Part shown: one piece after another, positions 1 to 10,236 of the stretch | How positions within the stretch are numbered: the stretch's first letter is position 1 | Layout: each line of letters starts with the position of its first letter | Origin: Prorocentrum cordatum | Lineage: Eukaryota; Sar; Dinophyceae; Prorocentrales; Prorocentraceae | DNA length: 64,000 nt | Assembly: GCA_963575745.1 (NCBI GenBank) | Contig: CAUYUJ010003392.1 | Coordinates: 348,501-412,500 of the forward strand | Direction: 5' to 3' | Notes under the pieces: model-generated | Told to the model about the DNA's origin: nothing | The model's database searches: none | The model's input: the letters and a program-made list of their open reading frames with translations, nothing else | Program-made: the position numbers and the translations under genes

Positions 1-449
1 GCTCTCGCCAGCCAACCTCGAGATCCTCAGTCCCGAGAGTGTCAAGCCCAGGGAGATACGACAAGTAAGGGGGACGTTTCCTCAGGAACTGAGGGAATCC
101 TTGAGATCGGCCTCGAGACACCGCGATACCAATCTTAGAAACAAGGGTGTGGGCTCAAGCTGGCACGGTGAATGCGCCCGGCATCGGCGCGCGCAGAAGC
201 TTCTGACCCCGCGTCGATCGTCCAGCTTTGAACCAATCGCAGCGCCGACCGTTCAAGGTTAAGATCAGACGGATCAAAGGAGTCACCGTGTCCCTCGCTG
301 TTTCCACGTCGTTCTGTCATGCAGAGTTCAGCCTTGGACGCCTTCGCCGGCGTCGCCGGAGCGCCATCACCGCCTCAACCTACCATGAAGTGAGGCCAAT
401 CTCGGGGACAGGGATGTGCTTCAAGCTGGCAGCTCACCCTCCCCCATTC

Positions 450-660
450 TCGGGGAGACGCCAGACTCGGGTTCGGGGGACACGGGCTGACCTGTCGGGG
501 CCGTCGAGACAGCGACGAGGCCCTAATCTGGAACTTGACGCAAGCTCCCGCTGCAAACGCCCCACGAGCACCACACCGTCAGACTCCAGGATGGGCTCCT
601 CGAAAAAAAGCGTCGGCGAGCCCGAGCTGCGGCGCACTCGAGTCTTAGACGCTCCCCCGA
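450..660. mobile_element. TIR element family P, copy P1
   Basis: TCGGGGAGACGCCAGACTCG...CGAGTCTTAGACGCTCCCCC GA. TSD CATTC (445-449) and CCTTC (661-665), 4 of 5. Confidence 0.88.
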
Positions 661-816
661 CCTTCGGCCCTCTCCACGTCCTCGGCCAGGGCGGCCGGGC
701 CGGGGGCTCCGCCGCGGCCCGAAGGAGGTGCCGCAGCCGTCTGCTCGGCGCGAATTGTTGGCATGCGAGGGCGATACATGTGGGGGAGGGGCGAGAAAAG
801 GCACCCTTCTCTGGGC

Positions 817-1000
817 ATCGCTTCACCGGTCCCCTTCCCCAGCGGCGTGGCCTGGGCCCCACTTGCCGATGTACCCCCCTGGATGGGGACATGGGTCGTT
901 CCCTTCGGGCTTCGAGGGGCGTATCCCCAACTGGGGCGGAACTAAGTTTGGTGGGGGCCTCGAAGGGGATGGGGATGGAGGTGGGGATCGGTGAAGCGAT
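817..1000. mobile_element. TIR element family Q, copy Q1
   Basis: ATCGCTTCACCGGTCCCCTT...GGGGATCGGTGAAGCGAT. The core GGCGTGGCCTGGGCCCC is shared with Q2 and Q3. Confidence 0.85.
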
Positions 1001-1002
1001 CC

Positions 1003-1090
1003 CGATTCTCGGGCCCCGCAGGCCCGCCGCTGGGCCCTGAGAGGGCCCCTTGGCCTTGAGGAGCCCCTTTAAGAGGGCTCCCTCTTCGGC
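1003..1090. repeat. Repeat family Z, copy Z1
   Basis: CTCGGGCCCCGCAGGCCCGC, CGCTGGGCCCTG and TTGAGGAGCCCCTTT are shared with 1497-1600; the start is shared with 55607-55697. Confidence 0.6.
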
Positions 1091-1098
1091 ACCCTGTA

Positions 1099-1228
1099 GC
1101 GAAAACGGCCTGGGACCGAAACCGACGGACCTGGACCCGCAAAACATGACGGCCGCGACGCCCTCTCGCGAACCGAAAACGGCCAATGCGCTACTCGACG
1201 TGTCAGGGCAGGTCTACCAACCTCCGAT
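1099..1228. mobile_element. TIR element family C, copy C1, partial
   Basis: Shares the highly conserved core (GGACCGAAACCGACGGACCT, then CGCGACGCCCTCTCGCGAAC) with C2-C4. The left terminal repeat is replaced by other sequence. Confidence 0.75.
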
Positions 1229-1292
1229 CAATGGGAGGGCGATGCGTGGGGGGGGGGCGAGAATTGAGCAGGGACCTACCGTCCCGGCGTTC

Positions 1293-1468
1293 GTATAGTC
1301 CTACCATGAAATGTTCTTAGAACCCAAAAATGTTCTAAGAATAAAGACAACGTTCGTAGAACATTAACCCGATGTGTTAAACCAAGACAGTCCCAACCAA
1401 ACATGTTCTAATAACATTTCAGGGAAACCACAAAAGGTTCTTAGAACATTGTTTGGTAGGGCTACAGG
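1293..1468. mobile_element. TIR element family U, copy U1
   Basis: Inverted ends (TATAGTCCTACCATGAAATG; TTGTTTGGTAGGGCTACAGG) and several TGTTCTTAGAACA-like palindromes. Flanking sequence on both sides (GAGCAGGGACC; GCCAGGACGCTTCGCCACTG) is also shared with U2, so the repeat unit is larger. Confidence 0.8.
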
Positions 1469-1496
1469 CTAGCCAGGACGCTTCGCCACTGCTTGG

Positions 1497-1600
1497 GAGA
1501 AAAGGTGCCCTTCCCGGGCCCCGAAGGCCCGCCGCTGGGCCCTGCAGCGGGCCCCCTTGAGGAGCCCCCTTTGAGCGGGCCCCTTTCTCGGCAGCGCCCA
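1497..1600. repeat. Repeat family Z, copy Z2
   Basis: AAGGTGCCCTTCCCGGGCCC, AGGCCCGCCGCTGGGCCCTG and TTGAGGAGCCCCCTTTGAGC match Z1. Confidence 0.6.
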
Positions 1601-1604
1601 TCTC

Positions 1605-1770
1605 ATGGGGCCCAAGGACAGACACATAAATACACACCAATAGCAGGATTCCCCACATTTCCCCATATTTTTTGGGATGTTCGTCTTCCCCTCTACTTCC
1701 CATATTTTCCCATGTTTTTTCTGTTCTGGGGAATCGACGATCACTTGTGTCTGTGTGTATCTTCTCCTCC
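1605..1770. mobile_element. TIR element family D, copy D1
   Basis: GGGGCCCAAGGACA start, CA-rich left arm, TTCCCATATTTTCCCAT core, GGGGAATCGACGATCACTTG and GTGTCTGTGTG right arm. TSD not found. Confidence 0.8.
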
Positions 1771-1953
1771 TGACCCTCGCGGAGCGCCCCACGGGTGGGC
1801 ACCATCCGCCGCCCCTGGCGCCTATACGGTAGGCGCCCCTCTCGCCGCCCCCTGGCGTCTATACGGTAGGCGCCGCCTTCGCCGCCCCATGGCCGGCGGC
1901 CGCGCGCCCGCCTCCGGAAGGCGTCCTTGCCGATCGACCCCTTGCCCTCCTTT

Positions 1954-1973
1954 GGGGGGGGGGGGGGGGGGGG
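1954..1973. repeat. Poly(G) run, about 20 bp
   Basis: Uninterrupted G run; one of many G/C homopolymers in the window and prone to length error. Confidence 0.8.
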
Positions 1974-2555
1974 CCGGGCGGGCTCTCAGCGCCGGCCGCC
2001 TCCTCGCAGCCGGAGGGTTCTCCCAAGGGGTGTTCTTTCTCGCGGAGGGGGTCTCCCAGGAGGCGTCCCCCCAGGTTTGGCCGCCCGAAGTGGGCACGGC
2101 CGCGGCGGAGCGGACAGCGAGTCCTGTTCAAAATGAGCAGGAACTGCTGCTGGGCATCGTACCCATTCTTTCCGTACCCATTTCATTCGTGCAGACAGGG
2201 GCTCTTCGCACCCCCCCTGTGTTGGCGGGGCTCCGAGGCCCCTTGTTGGGGGCTCTCTGGAAGCCCCCCTCCCCCCCAAACCCCCCTTTCGAACCCTCCA
2301 GCCGTCGCACCGGCACGCGCCCCGGATCGGGCCGCACAGGCACGGCGGGCACCGATAAGCGCATCGGCCGCGCCGGGAGGCGCCGCAGCGCCGATGCCAG
2401 CCGGCATCGGGCCGCAGCGCCTCGCCAGAGCGTCGGCACCGATGCGGATCGGGACGGCGGGCTTCGACGTCGGGCCGGATCGATGGGATCGAGAGGGCCC
2501 GAGGGAGAGAGCGAGCCCTGCGCCGTTATGATCCTCCTTGTTTTCATGCGTCTCC

Positions 2556-2646
2556 TCCTTCTCCTCCTCCTCCCCCTCCTCCTCCTCCTCCGCCTCTTCC
2601 TCCTCCGCCTCCTCCTCCTCCTCCTCCTCCTCCTCCTTCTGTTCCT
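2556..2646. repeat. (CTC)n microsatellite
   Basis: About 90 bp of imperfect CTC/TCC trinucleotides. Confidence 0.9.
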
Positions 2647-3013
2647 CCTACTCGATGCCCCGATGCTGTGGATCCTTGGCTCCCGCCGGCTGCAGCCCTG
2701 GTCATCCTGCTGCTCCTCATGCTTGGAGCCATCTTGGCCACTCGCCCGAATCCTTCAAACAGATTGGATTGTCGCGCGTGCTCCTCGGCAAAAGACATTC
2801 AACACCCACCCAAGAAGCCCAGCAAATCAGTCGCGGCCCTCTTGATCCGCTCTGTGGGCGCTCGTGGGGGTCATTGGGGCCGTCTTTGAGCCGTGATGGG
2901 CCCATCTTGGGGCTCTCTCCAGCGACGTTTGAGCCATCCTGAGGCCTGCCTAGGTGTTTTAGCAAGCTTCCTCCTCTCAACCTGCTCATTCCCAGTCGGG
3001 TAAGGTTTACACG

Positions 3014-3200
3014 TTCCCCCTATAGTCAACCCGCAGAGTAAGGATGCGCGATGAGGATGCAAGGCCCTTGGACGCCCATTTCGAAGCGTTTCGAGCGGGG
3101 CGCGGCCAACGAAAGTGGCCAAGGATGGACCCAGGAGGCAAGGATGCAAGGGTACTCTTGGGAGGGATGCCTACCCTTACTCTGCGGGTCGACTGTACGC
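3014..3200. repeat. Single-copy foldback element
   Basis: AGTCAACCCGCAGAGTAAGG at about 3018 is inverted at about 3176-3196 as CCTTACTCTGCGGGTCGACT. About 187 bp. No second copy seen in this window. Confidence 0.6.
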
Positions 3201-3603
3201 CCTCCCCTGGTTCTGGAGAGAAGTGGCGGGGGGCTGGGTCTGGAGAATAGGTGGGGGGGTCGAAGATGGCCTCCAAGATGGTCAACACATGCGGTGATGG
3301 GGCCTCTGGATGGTCGTGTCGCTACCCGCCTCACCCTCCTCCTCCACCCCCTCTTCCTCCGCACTCACCTCCACCTCCACCTCCTCCACGAGCAGGCTGC
3401 CCGTGAAACGCACCATGGACCATGCCTATTCCCCCCCCCGCTCCTCGTGGAATCTCTCGAGTCGTCTTTCCGCCCCCCCCCAGAGTGCGGAAGCCAATAC
3501 AGATGAGGCGTCGTCCTCGTCAAAGGAAGCGAACAGCTGCTCGAGCTTGTCCTCGTCGACCTGGCCGCAGCCGCGCCGTCCCGGAGCCGGTGGGAAGGGT
3601 AAG

Positions 3604-3756
3604 TCGGCGTTGGACAAACCTCCCTTTGAAAACGGCCTGGGACCGAAACCGACGGACCTGGACCCGCAAAAATGACGGCCGCGACGCCCTCTCGCGAACC
3701 GAAAACGGCCAATTCTTTAACCGACGTGTAAGGGTAGGAGGTCTGTCCACCCCCGA
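3604..3756. mobile_element. TIR element family C, copy C2
   Basis: Starts TCGGCGTTGGACAAACCTCC and ends GGTCTGTCCACCCCCGA (inverted). TSD GTAAG (3599-3603) and GCAAG (3757-3761), 4 of 5. Confidence 0.85.
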
Positions 3757-3836
3757 GCAAGCAAAGCAGAGCAGAAACGAGGCGGAACGAAAGAGAGATC
3801 GCCACCCTCAGCGCGCTCCTGGTTCTAGAACAAGAG

Positions 3837-3963
3837 ACGCATGGCTCCGCGCGGACTTCTCGGATCGGCGCTGGGCCCCCCTGCCTGGCATGTCGAGCGC
3901 GCCAGGGGCGGCGCCAGAGGCGCCGCCAGGGGGGCCCAGCTCCGCTCAAAGAAATCCACGCCG
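3837..3963. mobile_element. Foldback element family F, copy F4, diverged
   Basis: GGCTCCGCGCGGACTTCTCG left part, GCGCCAGGGGCGGCGCC centre and GGGGGGCCCAGCTCC right part correspond to F1. Confidence 0.7.
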
Positions 3964-4476
3964 ACCTTAGAAAGGTCAGGCGAGGCAGCCAGGGGGTCTG
4001 GGCTCGATGGGCCCAGAGAAAATCTGTCAAGACGGGGGGATCAGGAAAAATGAGCTCAGAATCAGTACCCAGACCCCATCGAGGGGTCCATCTGGAGCAG
4101 CACCTCACTCCGGATCCGATTCTGACAGCCCTGCCGTCGCAGGAGGCCGCCAGAGACAAAGGGGAAAAACAAAAAACACAACCAACATCTTCTCGAAACC
4201 ACTCGAACCTCCACCTCTCCCCCCCCGCCTTCGTGCCGGCGGGGCCCAGGCTGGCCCACATCAGACCCCCAGCCGGCCCACAATTTCTCCTCCGAGCTCC
4301 CGCACACGGCCCTCGGCCCGACCCCCCCCCTTCCCGCGCCCGCCTCAGGACCTGAGCGGCCCCGGACTCCCGTGACACCCGCCCTGCCCGCGCCCTCTCG
4401 CACGCCGCCGCCCCCCGCGCACGTTCTGCAGGCGCGAAGAGGCCCTGTGGCACGGAGGGGGAAGAGGGAAGTGAAC

Positions 4477-4655
4477 ATCGTTGAACCGATCCCCATCCCC
4501 AGCGGCGTGGCCTGGGCCCCGCTGGCCGATTTAATTACCCCCCTAGCTGGGGAGATGGGCCGCTCCCTCCGGGGTTCGAGGGACGTATCTCCAACTGGGG
4601 GGGCAATGTGGTGGGGGTCACGAAGGGGATGGGGATCGGGCATCGGTTAAACGAT
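4477..4655. mobile_element. TIR element family Q, copy Q2
   Basis: ATCGTTGAACCGATCCCCAT...GGGCATCGGTTAAACGAT; 179 bp, equal to the Q3 core. Confidence 0.88.
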
Positions 4656-4669
4656 ACCGAGGAAGGGGC

Positions 4670-4862
4670 CAGGAGGAGGAGGAGGAGGAGGAGGAGGTGG
4701 AGGAGGAGAAGGAGGAGCAGGAGCAGGAGGAGGAGGATGAGGAGGGGGAGCAGGAGGAGGAGGAGGTGGAGGAGGAGAGGAGGAGGAGGAGGAGGAGGAG
4801 AGGGAGGAGCAGGATCAGGAGGAGGAGGAGGAGGAGGAGGAGGAGGAGGAGGGAGAGGGGGG
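4670..4862. repeat. (GGA)n microsatellite
   Basis: About 190 bp with AGGAGCAGGAGCAGG interruptions, starting just after Q2. Confidence 0.9.
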
Positions 4863-5142
4863 GATGAAACAGCAGCAGCAGCGCGGCCAGGCGCGCCACG
4901 GCCAGCGACGCGAGCCGCCCGGCGCAGCGCGGCGCGCCGATCCGGCGCCCCCCCCCCCCCCGGCCCACCGCGCACGCGCTGCACGCGCTGCACGCGGGCG
5001 TTCCGCGAGGCCCCCCCCGCTCCTACCACGAAAAGCGGCGCCCCATGCGCCGCGCCATGCTTCGGCTCTCCCTTCAGGCCCCCCTCCGTCGCGGTGCCGT
5101 GCCTAGCCCTTCGGCCCGGAGGGCCAAGCAACGAGTGCTCAC

Positions 5143-5230
5143 CGCACCGCCCCTGCGCGTCGAGGATTGACAGCGCCTCGGCGCGCGCCCACGCGGCACA
5201 ATGCACACAGGCGCCCGCGGATCGTTCCGT
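5143..5230 (-). CDS. Candidate coding exon, function unknown
   Basis: On the minus strand this reads a Cys-containing peptide (ACVHCAAWARAEALSILDAQ) with almost all third positions G or C, followed by a good donor (GTGAGC, 5142-5137). The upstream boundary is not clear because the sequence before it is a (GA)n purine tract rather than a pyrimidine tract. No family recognised. Confidence 0.3.
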
Positions 5231-5292
5231 CCCGGCGTCTTCCGCTCGCCCCGCCTGGCCGCTCCGCTGCTGCGGCGCCTCTTCCCTTCCCC

Positions 5293-5293
<1 letters not shown>

Positions 5294-5327
<34 letters not shown>
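5294..5327. repeat. (CT)n microsatellite
   Basis: About 17 CT units. Confidence 0.9.
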
Positions 5328-5328
<1 letters not shown>

Positions 5329-5436
5329 CTCCTGCTGGCTGCCCGTGCCCCACCCCCTCGCCCCGGCCTCCACAAGACACTCGTTCCCGAATTTCGCGAA
5401 CTGGCCCGATCTCAGCGGGACCCGCAGAACAATACT

Positions 5437-5815
5437 CCAAGACGAAGCCAGGACGAAGATGTAAATCCGGGTGGGGACAAGTCGGGAGTCTCTGAGAGTT
5501 TGCAGCTCTGGAGGATGTCTCGGGCGCCGCGGCCTTCTCAGAGCGTTCCGGAACACTCTGAGTTGGAGGCCTGGAAATGGGCACTCACACCAACACAGGG
5601 GGTTGCCTCCACAGGGGAAGATGATCCCAGATTTCGGTGTTGGCTGTAATCCTTCGGCCACCTTGGAAGCCTTAGTATTACCACCGTCGCCGAGATCGGA
5701 ATATTCTTCCCTCGGTGGAAGCACACCGCCGATATTGATGCTGGTGTCAACCTCCAGGCCTGCGACTGCGAGTGCTCTGGAACGCTCTGGAACGGATTCA
5801 TCCTCGTCCTGGCCC
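5437..5815. mobile_element. Repeat family W, copy W1
   Basis: CCAAGACGAAGCCAGGACGA start and ATCCTCGTCCTGGCCCCG end. Internally inverted (CACTCTGAGTTGGAGGCCTG versus CAACCTCCAGGCCTGCGAC). About the same length as W2. Confidence 0.65.
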
Positions 5816-5954
5816 CGTCCCGTACCCCTACAGGAGGATTTGGAAGGAAACAATAAAAAAATAGTCCAACATTTTCCCCAAAATATCCAAAAATCGTCCC
5901 CTGACGTTTTTTGACTATTTTTGAATATTCCTCCTGTAGAGGGAGAGGCCCGAC
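5808..5954. mobile_element. TIR element family A, copy A1
   Basis: Right end CCTGTAGAGGGAGAGGCCCGAC and an AT-rich core (ATAGTCC, GACTATTTTTGAATATTCC) match the other A copies. The left end is degenerate and abuts W1; no TSD found. Confidence 0.65.
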
Positions 5955-6549
5955 TTCATACTTAGCCTTGATTCCACGCGCCCTGGGGGGCAGAGCGGTG
6001 TCTGCAGGTCGCCCGCTGCCTCTGCCCGGCGCCGCCGTGGCGGCCTCCCATCGGGCCCCGGCTGCACCGCCCCCGGCCGACTGCTTCTCCCCAGACTGCA
6101 GGGGCGCCAGCTCGGCTCAGAGCCTCGGGCCCGAACTGCCCTCGCGCTGCCCGCGCGGCCCGCCCTCCCCCCCCGCCCCCTCCTTCGAGTGGCCAAGTCG
6201 TAGTACTCTCGCCCAGGAGCAGGAAGAGGCGGCACCACCGCCACCACCAGGGACCACCAGCGGGCGGTGTGCCCCCCCCCCCCCCGCTCGTCGCTCGGGA
6301 TCCACCCCCTGTCCCCAGCTCGGGAAGGCAACGTGGTCGCCTCGCCGCCCCCGACCAGGCTGCCCGGGGCCGCGGCAGGGCAGCTCGTGGCAGGGCCTGG
6401 GCGGGCCACCGGCTGGCCAGGCGGGCCGTCTGCCGACTGCAGACGGGGCCGGCGCGGCAGCTGGAGCCACGTGCTGGGGAGCTCTCTCTCCTGCCTTCCC
6501 CTGGTGCGGGGGGCCGGAAGGCGCAGGAGTCGTGCCGACGCCGCCCGCC

Positions 6550-6830
6550 CTCCTCCTCCTCCTCCTCCTCCTCCTCCTCCTCCTCCTCCTCCTGTATCCT
6601 CCTCCTGCTCCTCCTGCTCCTCCTCCTCCTCCTCCTCCTCCTCCTCCTCCTCCTCCTCCTGCTCCTCCTGCTCCTCCTCCTCCTCCTCCTCCTCCTCCTC
6701 CTCCTGCTCCTCCTTCTCCATGCCTCCATGCCTCCATGCCTCCATGCCTCCATGCCTCCTCCTCCTCCTCCTCCTCCTCCTCCTCCTCCTCCTCCTCCCT
6801 GCCTCCTCCTGCTCCTCCTCCTCCTGCGCA
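6550..6830. repeat. (TCC)n array with four CATGCCTC units
   Basis: About 280 bp of TCC with CTG interruptions; a 9-bp CCTCCATGC motif is repeated four times at about 6717-6755. Confidence 0.9.
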
Positions 6831-6982
6831 GCATCCCCCGGAGCCCTCCGTGTCTAGCGCGCCCGCCTCGAGGGCGCGCCGAGGGGGCGGGCGGCGCGCT
6901 GGGAGAAGCCGCCCCCCGCGGAGGGCGCGGCGCCGCGCCGCACCGCGCGCCGCGCGGGGCGCCGCTGCGAGCTCCAATGAGT

Positions 6983-7381
6983 ATCGTTTAACCGATCCCC
7001 ATCCCCAGCGTTATGTTGTTCCCATCCGACTTGAGGACCACATCCCAGAAATAGTTTCGAGAACCCGGAAACGTGTCAAAAGAGTGTCGAAACAGTGTCA
7101 AAACAGTGTCGGGCGAGTGTCTCCCAGGGCCCGACACGTGAAAACCCTTGAGTTTCGGTACTTTCTTTGGAGCTCGAAAGTCTTTCTGGCAATCAAGGCT
7201 AAAGTAGGCTGGAGCATCATAACCCCAGCGGCGTGGCCTGGACCTCAGTGGCCGATTTACCCCCCTGGGTGGGGATGTAGGTCGTTCCCTTCGAGTTTCG
7301 AGGGGTGTATCCCCGACTGGGGTGGCAATGTGGTTGGGGTCTCGAATGGGATGGGGATGGGGATGGGGATCGGTAAACGAT
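6983..7381. mobile_element. TIR element family Q, copy Q3, hosting B1
   Basis: ATCGTTTAACCGATCCCCAT...ATGGGGATCGGTAAACGAT. Without B1 and its duplicated 8 bp it is 179 bp, the length of Q2. Confidence 0.9.
7011..7222. mobile_element. TIR element family B, copy B1, nested in Q3
   Basis: Ends TTATGTTGTTCCC and GGAGCATCATAA with an exact 8-bp TSD CCCCAGCG (7003-7010, 7223-7230). Removing element plus one TSD restores family Q sequence exactly. The core holds repeated GTGTCAAAA/GTGTCGAAA. Confidence 0.92.
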
Positions 7382-7385
7382 ACCG

Positions 7386-7761
7386 ATCCAAGACGAAGCC
7401 AGGACGAGGGCAAAGGCAAAAGCGGGCGAAGATCAAAAGCGGGCGAGGGTCACCCTCCCAGTCATGCTTCCGAACCTTCCGCCCTGACCTACCACCCCTT
7501 GTTCGATACTATGATCTGCGTGGGGGTCCCCGGGTTGCGTCGTAAGGTTCCCGTGAATTTCGATGGATTCTCCCGCACCTTCCGCGGAGGTCCAGAGGTA
7601 TAGAAGTTGGAGGCGGAGGGAAGTCGAGAAGCTCTAAGGTCTGGCGGCTCTGGAGGGTGTCCGGAGTGCGCCGCGGCCTCCTCAGAGCGCTGCGGAGCGC
7701 TCCGAGAGCGTTCTGGAACGCTCCCGAGGCGGATTGATCCTCGTCCTGGACCCGTCCGAAT
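7386..7761. mobile_element. Repeat family W, copy W2
   Basis: CCAAGACGAAGCCAGGACGA start and ATCCTCGTCCTGGACCCGTC end; GGCTCTGGAGGGTGTCCG and AACGCTC parts match W1. It begins right after Q3. Confidence 0.65.
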
Positions 7762-7769
7762 CCTCTCTC

Positions 7770-8345
7770 CTCTCGTGGGGTCAGCGCGTGTATGCACCAA
7801 GGTGTCGGGGCTCCGCAGAAGCGCCGCGGGACATCGCATCGGGGATAATTGCCTGGCCCATTCTCCTGGCGACAGGTGTTCAATAGAGTCATCTTTGATC
7901 ATACATACGCTGTGGCTGGGCAGACACTTGCCACCAAGTGGTGGACAAACGTAGCATGGTAGAATGGACATGCTCCTCGCCCCGAACTCGTCCACCGAAT
8001 TGTTCTGAGCCCACCCAGGCATGCTCCGTGAGCTGTTGTACGTCTCGCCTGTCGTCCTCGTGCCTGGGCCTTCAACTCCCTGTGCTGGCATCGCCTTCGG
8101 CCTGAAACCAGTTCGCCGTTGCAATAAAGGTTGCTCGGATGTTCGAACCATCGCCGATGCGCGCGTCCGAAAGTTCATCCCATCCCTCGGATCGTCCGAT
8201 GGGTCAATCCCCGGCTGGCTCTGCTGCAGGCGGTGATTGAGCATGGGGTTGGCATCGCAACAGGCCGCGGACAAAGACTGTGGGTGGGTGTGTTGAGCCT
8301 GATATTGGCGTGGCGTGCAGCGGTCGATCACGTTCGGCATTAACT
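7770..8345 (-). CDS. Long coding-like open frame, function unknown
   Basis: About 190 codons of non-repetitive sequence with balanced amino acids (for example MLNHRLQQSQPGIDPSDD) and several cysteines near the C-terminal half (PCYVCPP, GGKC). An AG acceptor candidate (CCTCAG) lies just before the first codons at 8343. The downstream end runs into a family W repeat (7386-7761), so the real exon stops before or at about 7770. No homology recognised. It may be a terminal exon of the same minus-strand gene as the 8.8-10.3 kb exons; that is inference. Confidence 0.3.
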
Positions 8346-8780
8346 GAGGCTACCTGCATTGCTCGCGCTATCACAGAAAGTGGTCAACTCACTTAGAGCG
8401 TGTCCCACCGTGAGATTCCCTGAACCGCAACAATCCAGCGCGCTGGAGGAAAGTGCGTATCAGTGTGTCTGAGTGCGTGGTTTGAGTGTGCGTGTGTGCG
8501 TGACTGTGTATGCGTGATGTCGCGAAAGAAAGTCCACGGTGCTATTCACGCGCCCGCCGAGCCTGAAGACTGCTGAAGGTTAGAGATGGGTGCAGGGAGC
8601 TGGAGAAAAAAAGAGGGTGCATCGGAGGTGGCACCTCGGGGCGAGGGAGAGGACGGGTGCGGCATCATAATCATGAGTGCAGCAGGCAACGGGGTAAACA
8701 AGCAAGCAGAGGCTGCAGATCAAGGGGAATGAGGTGGAATGTGGAGGGCAAGGCTGCCTTGCACTTCTCGCAGCTCTTAC

Positions 8781-8841
8781 AGTGAGCGAGGAACTCGGCC
8801 TGGCTGACCGCACCGTCGCTGTCCTTGTCGACCTGAACGTT
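8781..8841 (-). CDS. Exon encoding an EF-hand calcium-binding loop
   Basis: The translation gives VQVDKDSDGAVSQAEFLAH. This is a canonical 12-residue EF-hand loop, with acidic residues at positions 1, 3 and 5, Gly at 6, a hydrophobic at 8 and Glu at 12. A pyrimidine-rich stretch ends in CCTCAG just upstream (acceptor at 8843-8842) and a GTAAGA donor follows (8780-8775). The frame also stays open to about 8745, so the exon may be longer. The host protein cannot be named from one loop. G1 and A2 lie upstream in what would be introns. Confidence 0.5.
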
Positions 8842-8978
8842 CTGAGGATAGAAAGAGGGAGGGAGAGGAAGAGAGAGAGAGAGAGAAAGAGAGGGAGGGA
8901 GAGAGACAAAAGAGGAAAGAGAGAGAGAGAGAGAGTAGACGAGCGTCATGTAACGAGCAAGACTGGCTTCGCATACGG

Positions 8979-9136
8979 TGATGGGCCTACTGTCCACCAC
9001 CACCACCATCACCACAAGTTGGAGGGGGAAGGGGGTCGAGGACGAAGAGGAGGAGGAGGAGGAGGAGGAGGAGGAGGAGGAGGAGGACCCCCCCCCACCC
9101 TCCAGCTCCTGGTGGTGGTGGGAAACAGGCCTGTCA
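8979..9136. mobile_element. Foldback element family G, copy G1
   Basis: TGATGGGCCTACTGTCCACC...(GGA)n...GGTGGGAAACAGGCCTGTCA. TSD TACGG (8974-8978) and TACAG (9137-9141), 4 of 5. (CCA)n arms close over a (GGA)n core at 9045-9085. Confidence 0.88.
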
Positions 9137-9272
9137 TACAGGACAAGGAGCACCACCATGTGCGTCGCGTGCACCGTGCGCAGGCCCCTCTGGGCGGCGC
9201 GCGGCCAAACAGGGGTTCTTCTGGGAGACGCGCGGCCGCCGGACCATTGCACGACTGCAGCTCGGCCCAGCC

Positions 9273-9602
9273 TTGGGTCGGGCGTGTCCCCCTACAGGCA
9301 GGTGCTGGACGAAGAATTCTAACTACCCCAAGAAATATTCGAACATATTCCAGAAATGCTCAAAGCGATAATCCCCAGACTATTGTTTGACTACTTTAGG
9401 ATACAGCCGGGCTGCTGAAATAAGGAACGCTGAATAAGGAACGAAGCCCTCTGTGGCTTCAAAAAAGCCTGGGTGCACGAGAAGGGCCAGAGGAACAACC
9501 ACGGAAGGACGTAAGGAGCATCGAGCCCCTTCCGAAGCCAAACTATTCTTTATTCCGGAGTCTTGGCTGTACTCCTCCTGCAGAGGGACAGGCCCGACTT
9601 GA
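9273..9602. mobile_element. TIR element family A, copy A2 with inserted sequence
   Basis: Ends GGTCGGGCGTGTCCCCCTAC and GGGACAGGCCCGAC are flanked by an exact 8-bp TSD GCCCAGCC (9265-9272, 9603-9610). The A core stops near 9405 and about 145 bp of unrelated sequence (ATAAGGAACG-containing) follows before the right end. It lies between candidate exons on the minus strand. Confidence 0.85.
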
Positions 9603-9647
9603 GCCCAGCCTGATCCTGCGCGTGGCGGCCGGGCGAAGAGGCACTGA

Positions 9648-9726
9648 CCAGCGCCGTGCAACTGGGCTGGCAGAGGCCTCCCCTCGGGGAGAGCTGCGCG
9701 CACAGCTGGCCGCGCGAGCTGGCGAG
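9648..9726 (-). CDS. Candidate 79-nt exon
   Basis: A pyrimidine-rich tract ends in CCGAG, followed by codons for LASSRGQLCAQLSPRGGLC and onward with high GC3, then a GTCAGT donor (9647-9642). No domain recognised. It is upstream of the EF-hand exon on the same strand. Confidence 0.3.
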
Positions 9727-9764
9727 CTCGGACACCAAGTGCAGGCAACAGAAGGAGAGGAAAC

Positions 9765-9931
9765 CACATGAACATAAACTTTTGGCGCTCCGCGCGGCCC
9801 GCTCCCCGGCGCTGGGCCCGCCTCCCTGGCGCGCGGAGCGCGCCAGGGGCGGCGCCGGAGGCGCCGCTGGGGGGGCCCAGGCGCGGATCCAAGAGATCCG
9901 CGCGGAGCGCCTAAAAGTTTATCTTTATGTG
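9765..9931. mobile_element. Foldback element family F, copy F1
   Basis: Near-complete palindrome: ATAAACTTTTGGCGCTCCGC at the left is inverted at the right as GCGGAGCGCCTAAAAGTTTA. The centre holds nested hairpins (GGCGCCGGAGGCGCC). Confidence 0.85.
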
Positions 9932-9964
9932 TTTGTGCTTCATCTTCGAGGCAGAGACCCTGAC

Positions 9965-10066
9965 TTGAAATGACCCAGACTGGACGTCCAGCCAAACACC
10001 CAGTACATCAGGACGGGGAACGCATGCGTGTCGCACAGGAGGCAGGAGCTGCGCAGGCCCTTCGTG
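9965..10066 (-). CDS. Candidate exon with a hydrophobic stretch
   Basis: Codons for KGLRSSCLLCDTHAFPVLMY followed by WVFGWTSSLG, strongly GC3-biased. An AG acceptor candidate (CAAGTAG) precedes it and GTCAGG (9964-9959) can serve as donor. The aromatic and aliphatic run may be part of a membrane segment. Function unknown. Confidence 0.35.
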
Positions 10067-10236
10067 CTACTTGAAAGGCCATCCCCATTCCATTGCCAGA
10101 GCGGTGTGTGCACACCAGGTTGTAGAGCGTGTGGAGGGGAAACATAGAGAGAGAGAGGGCGAGGAAAAAATAGCAATAACCAAAAACAGCACAACGACAT
10201 GCGCCCAATGCATGCGGCCCCAAAAAAGCAAGCGCG

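Noticed and set aside
1605-1770. TSD for D1, and likewise for D5 (51737-51894)
   Set aside because: No matching 5-mers at the expected boundaries, so these copies were aligned on sequence only.
3426-3617. Second EF-hand candidate on the minus strand (LFASFDEDDASSV)
   Set aside because: Position 6 of the loop is not Gly and position 5 is not acidic; the similarity is too weak.
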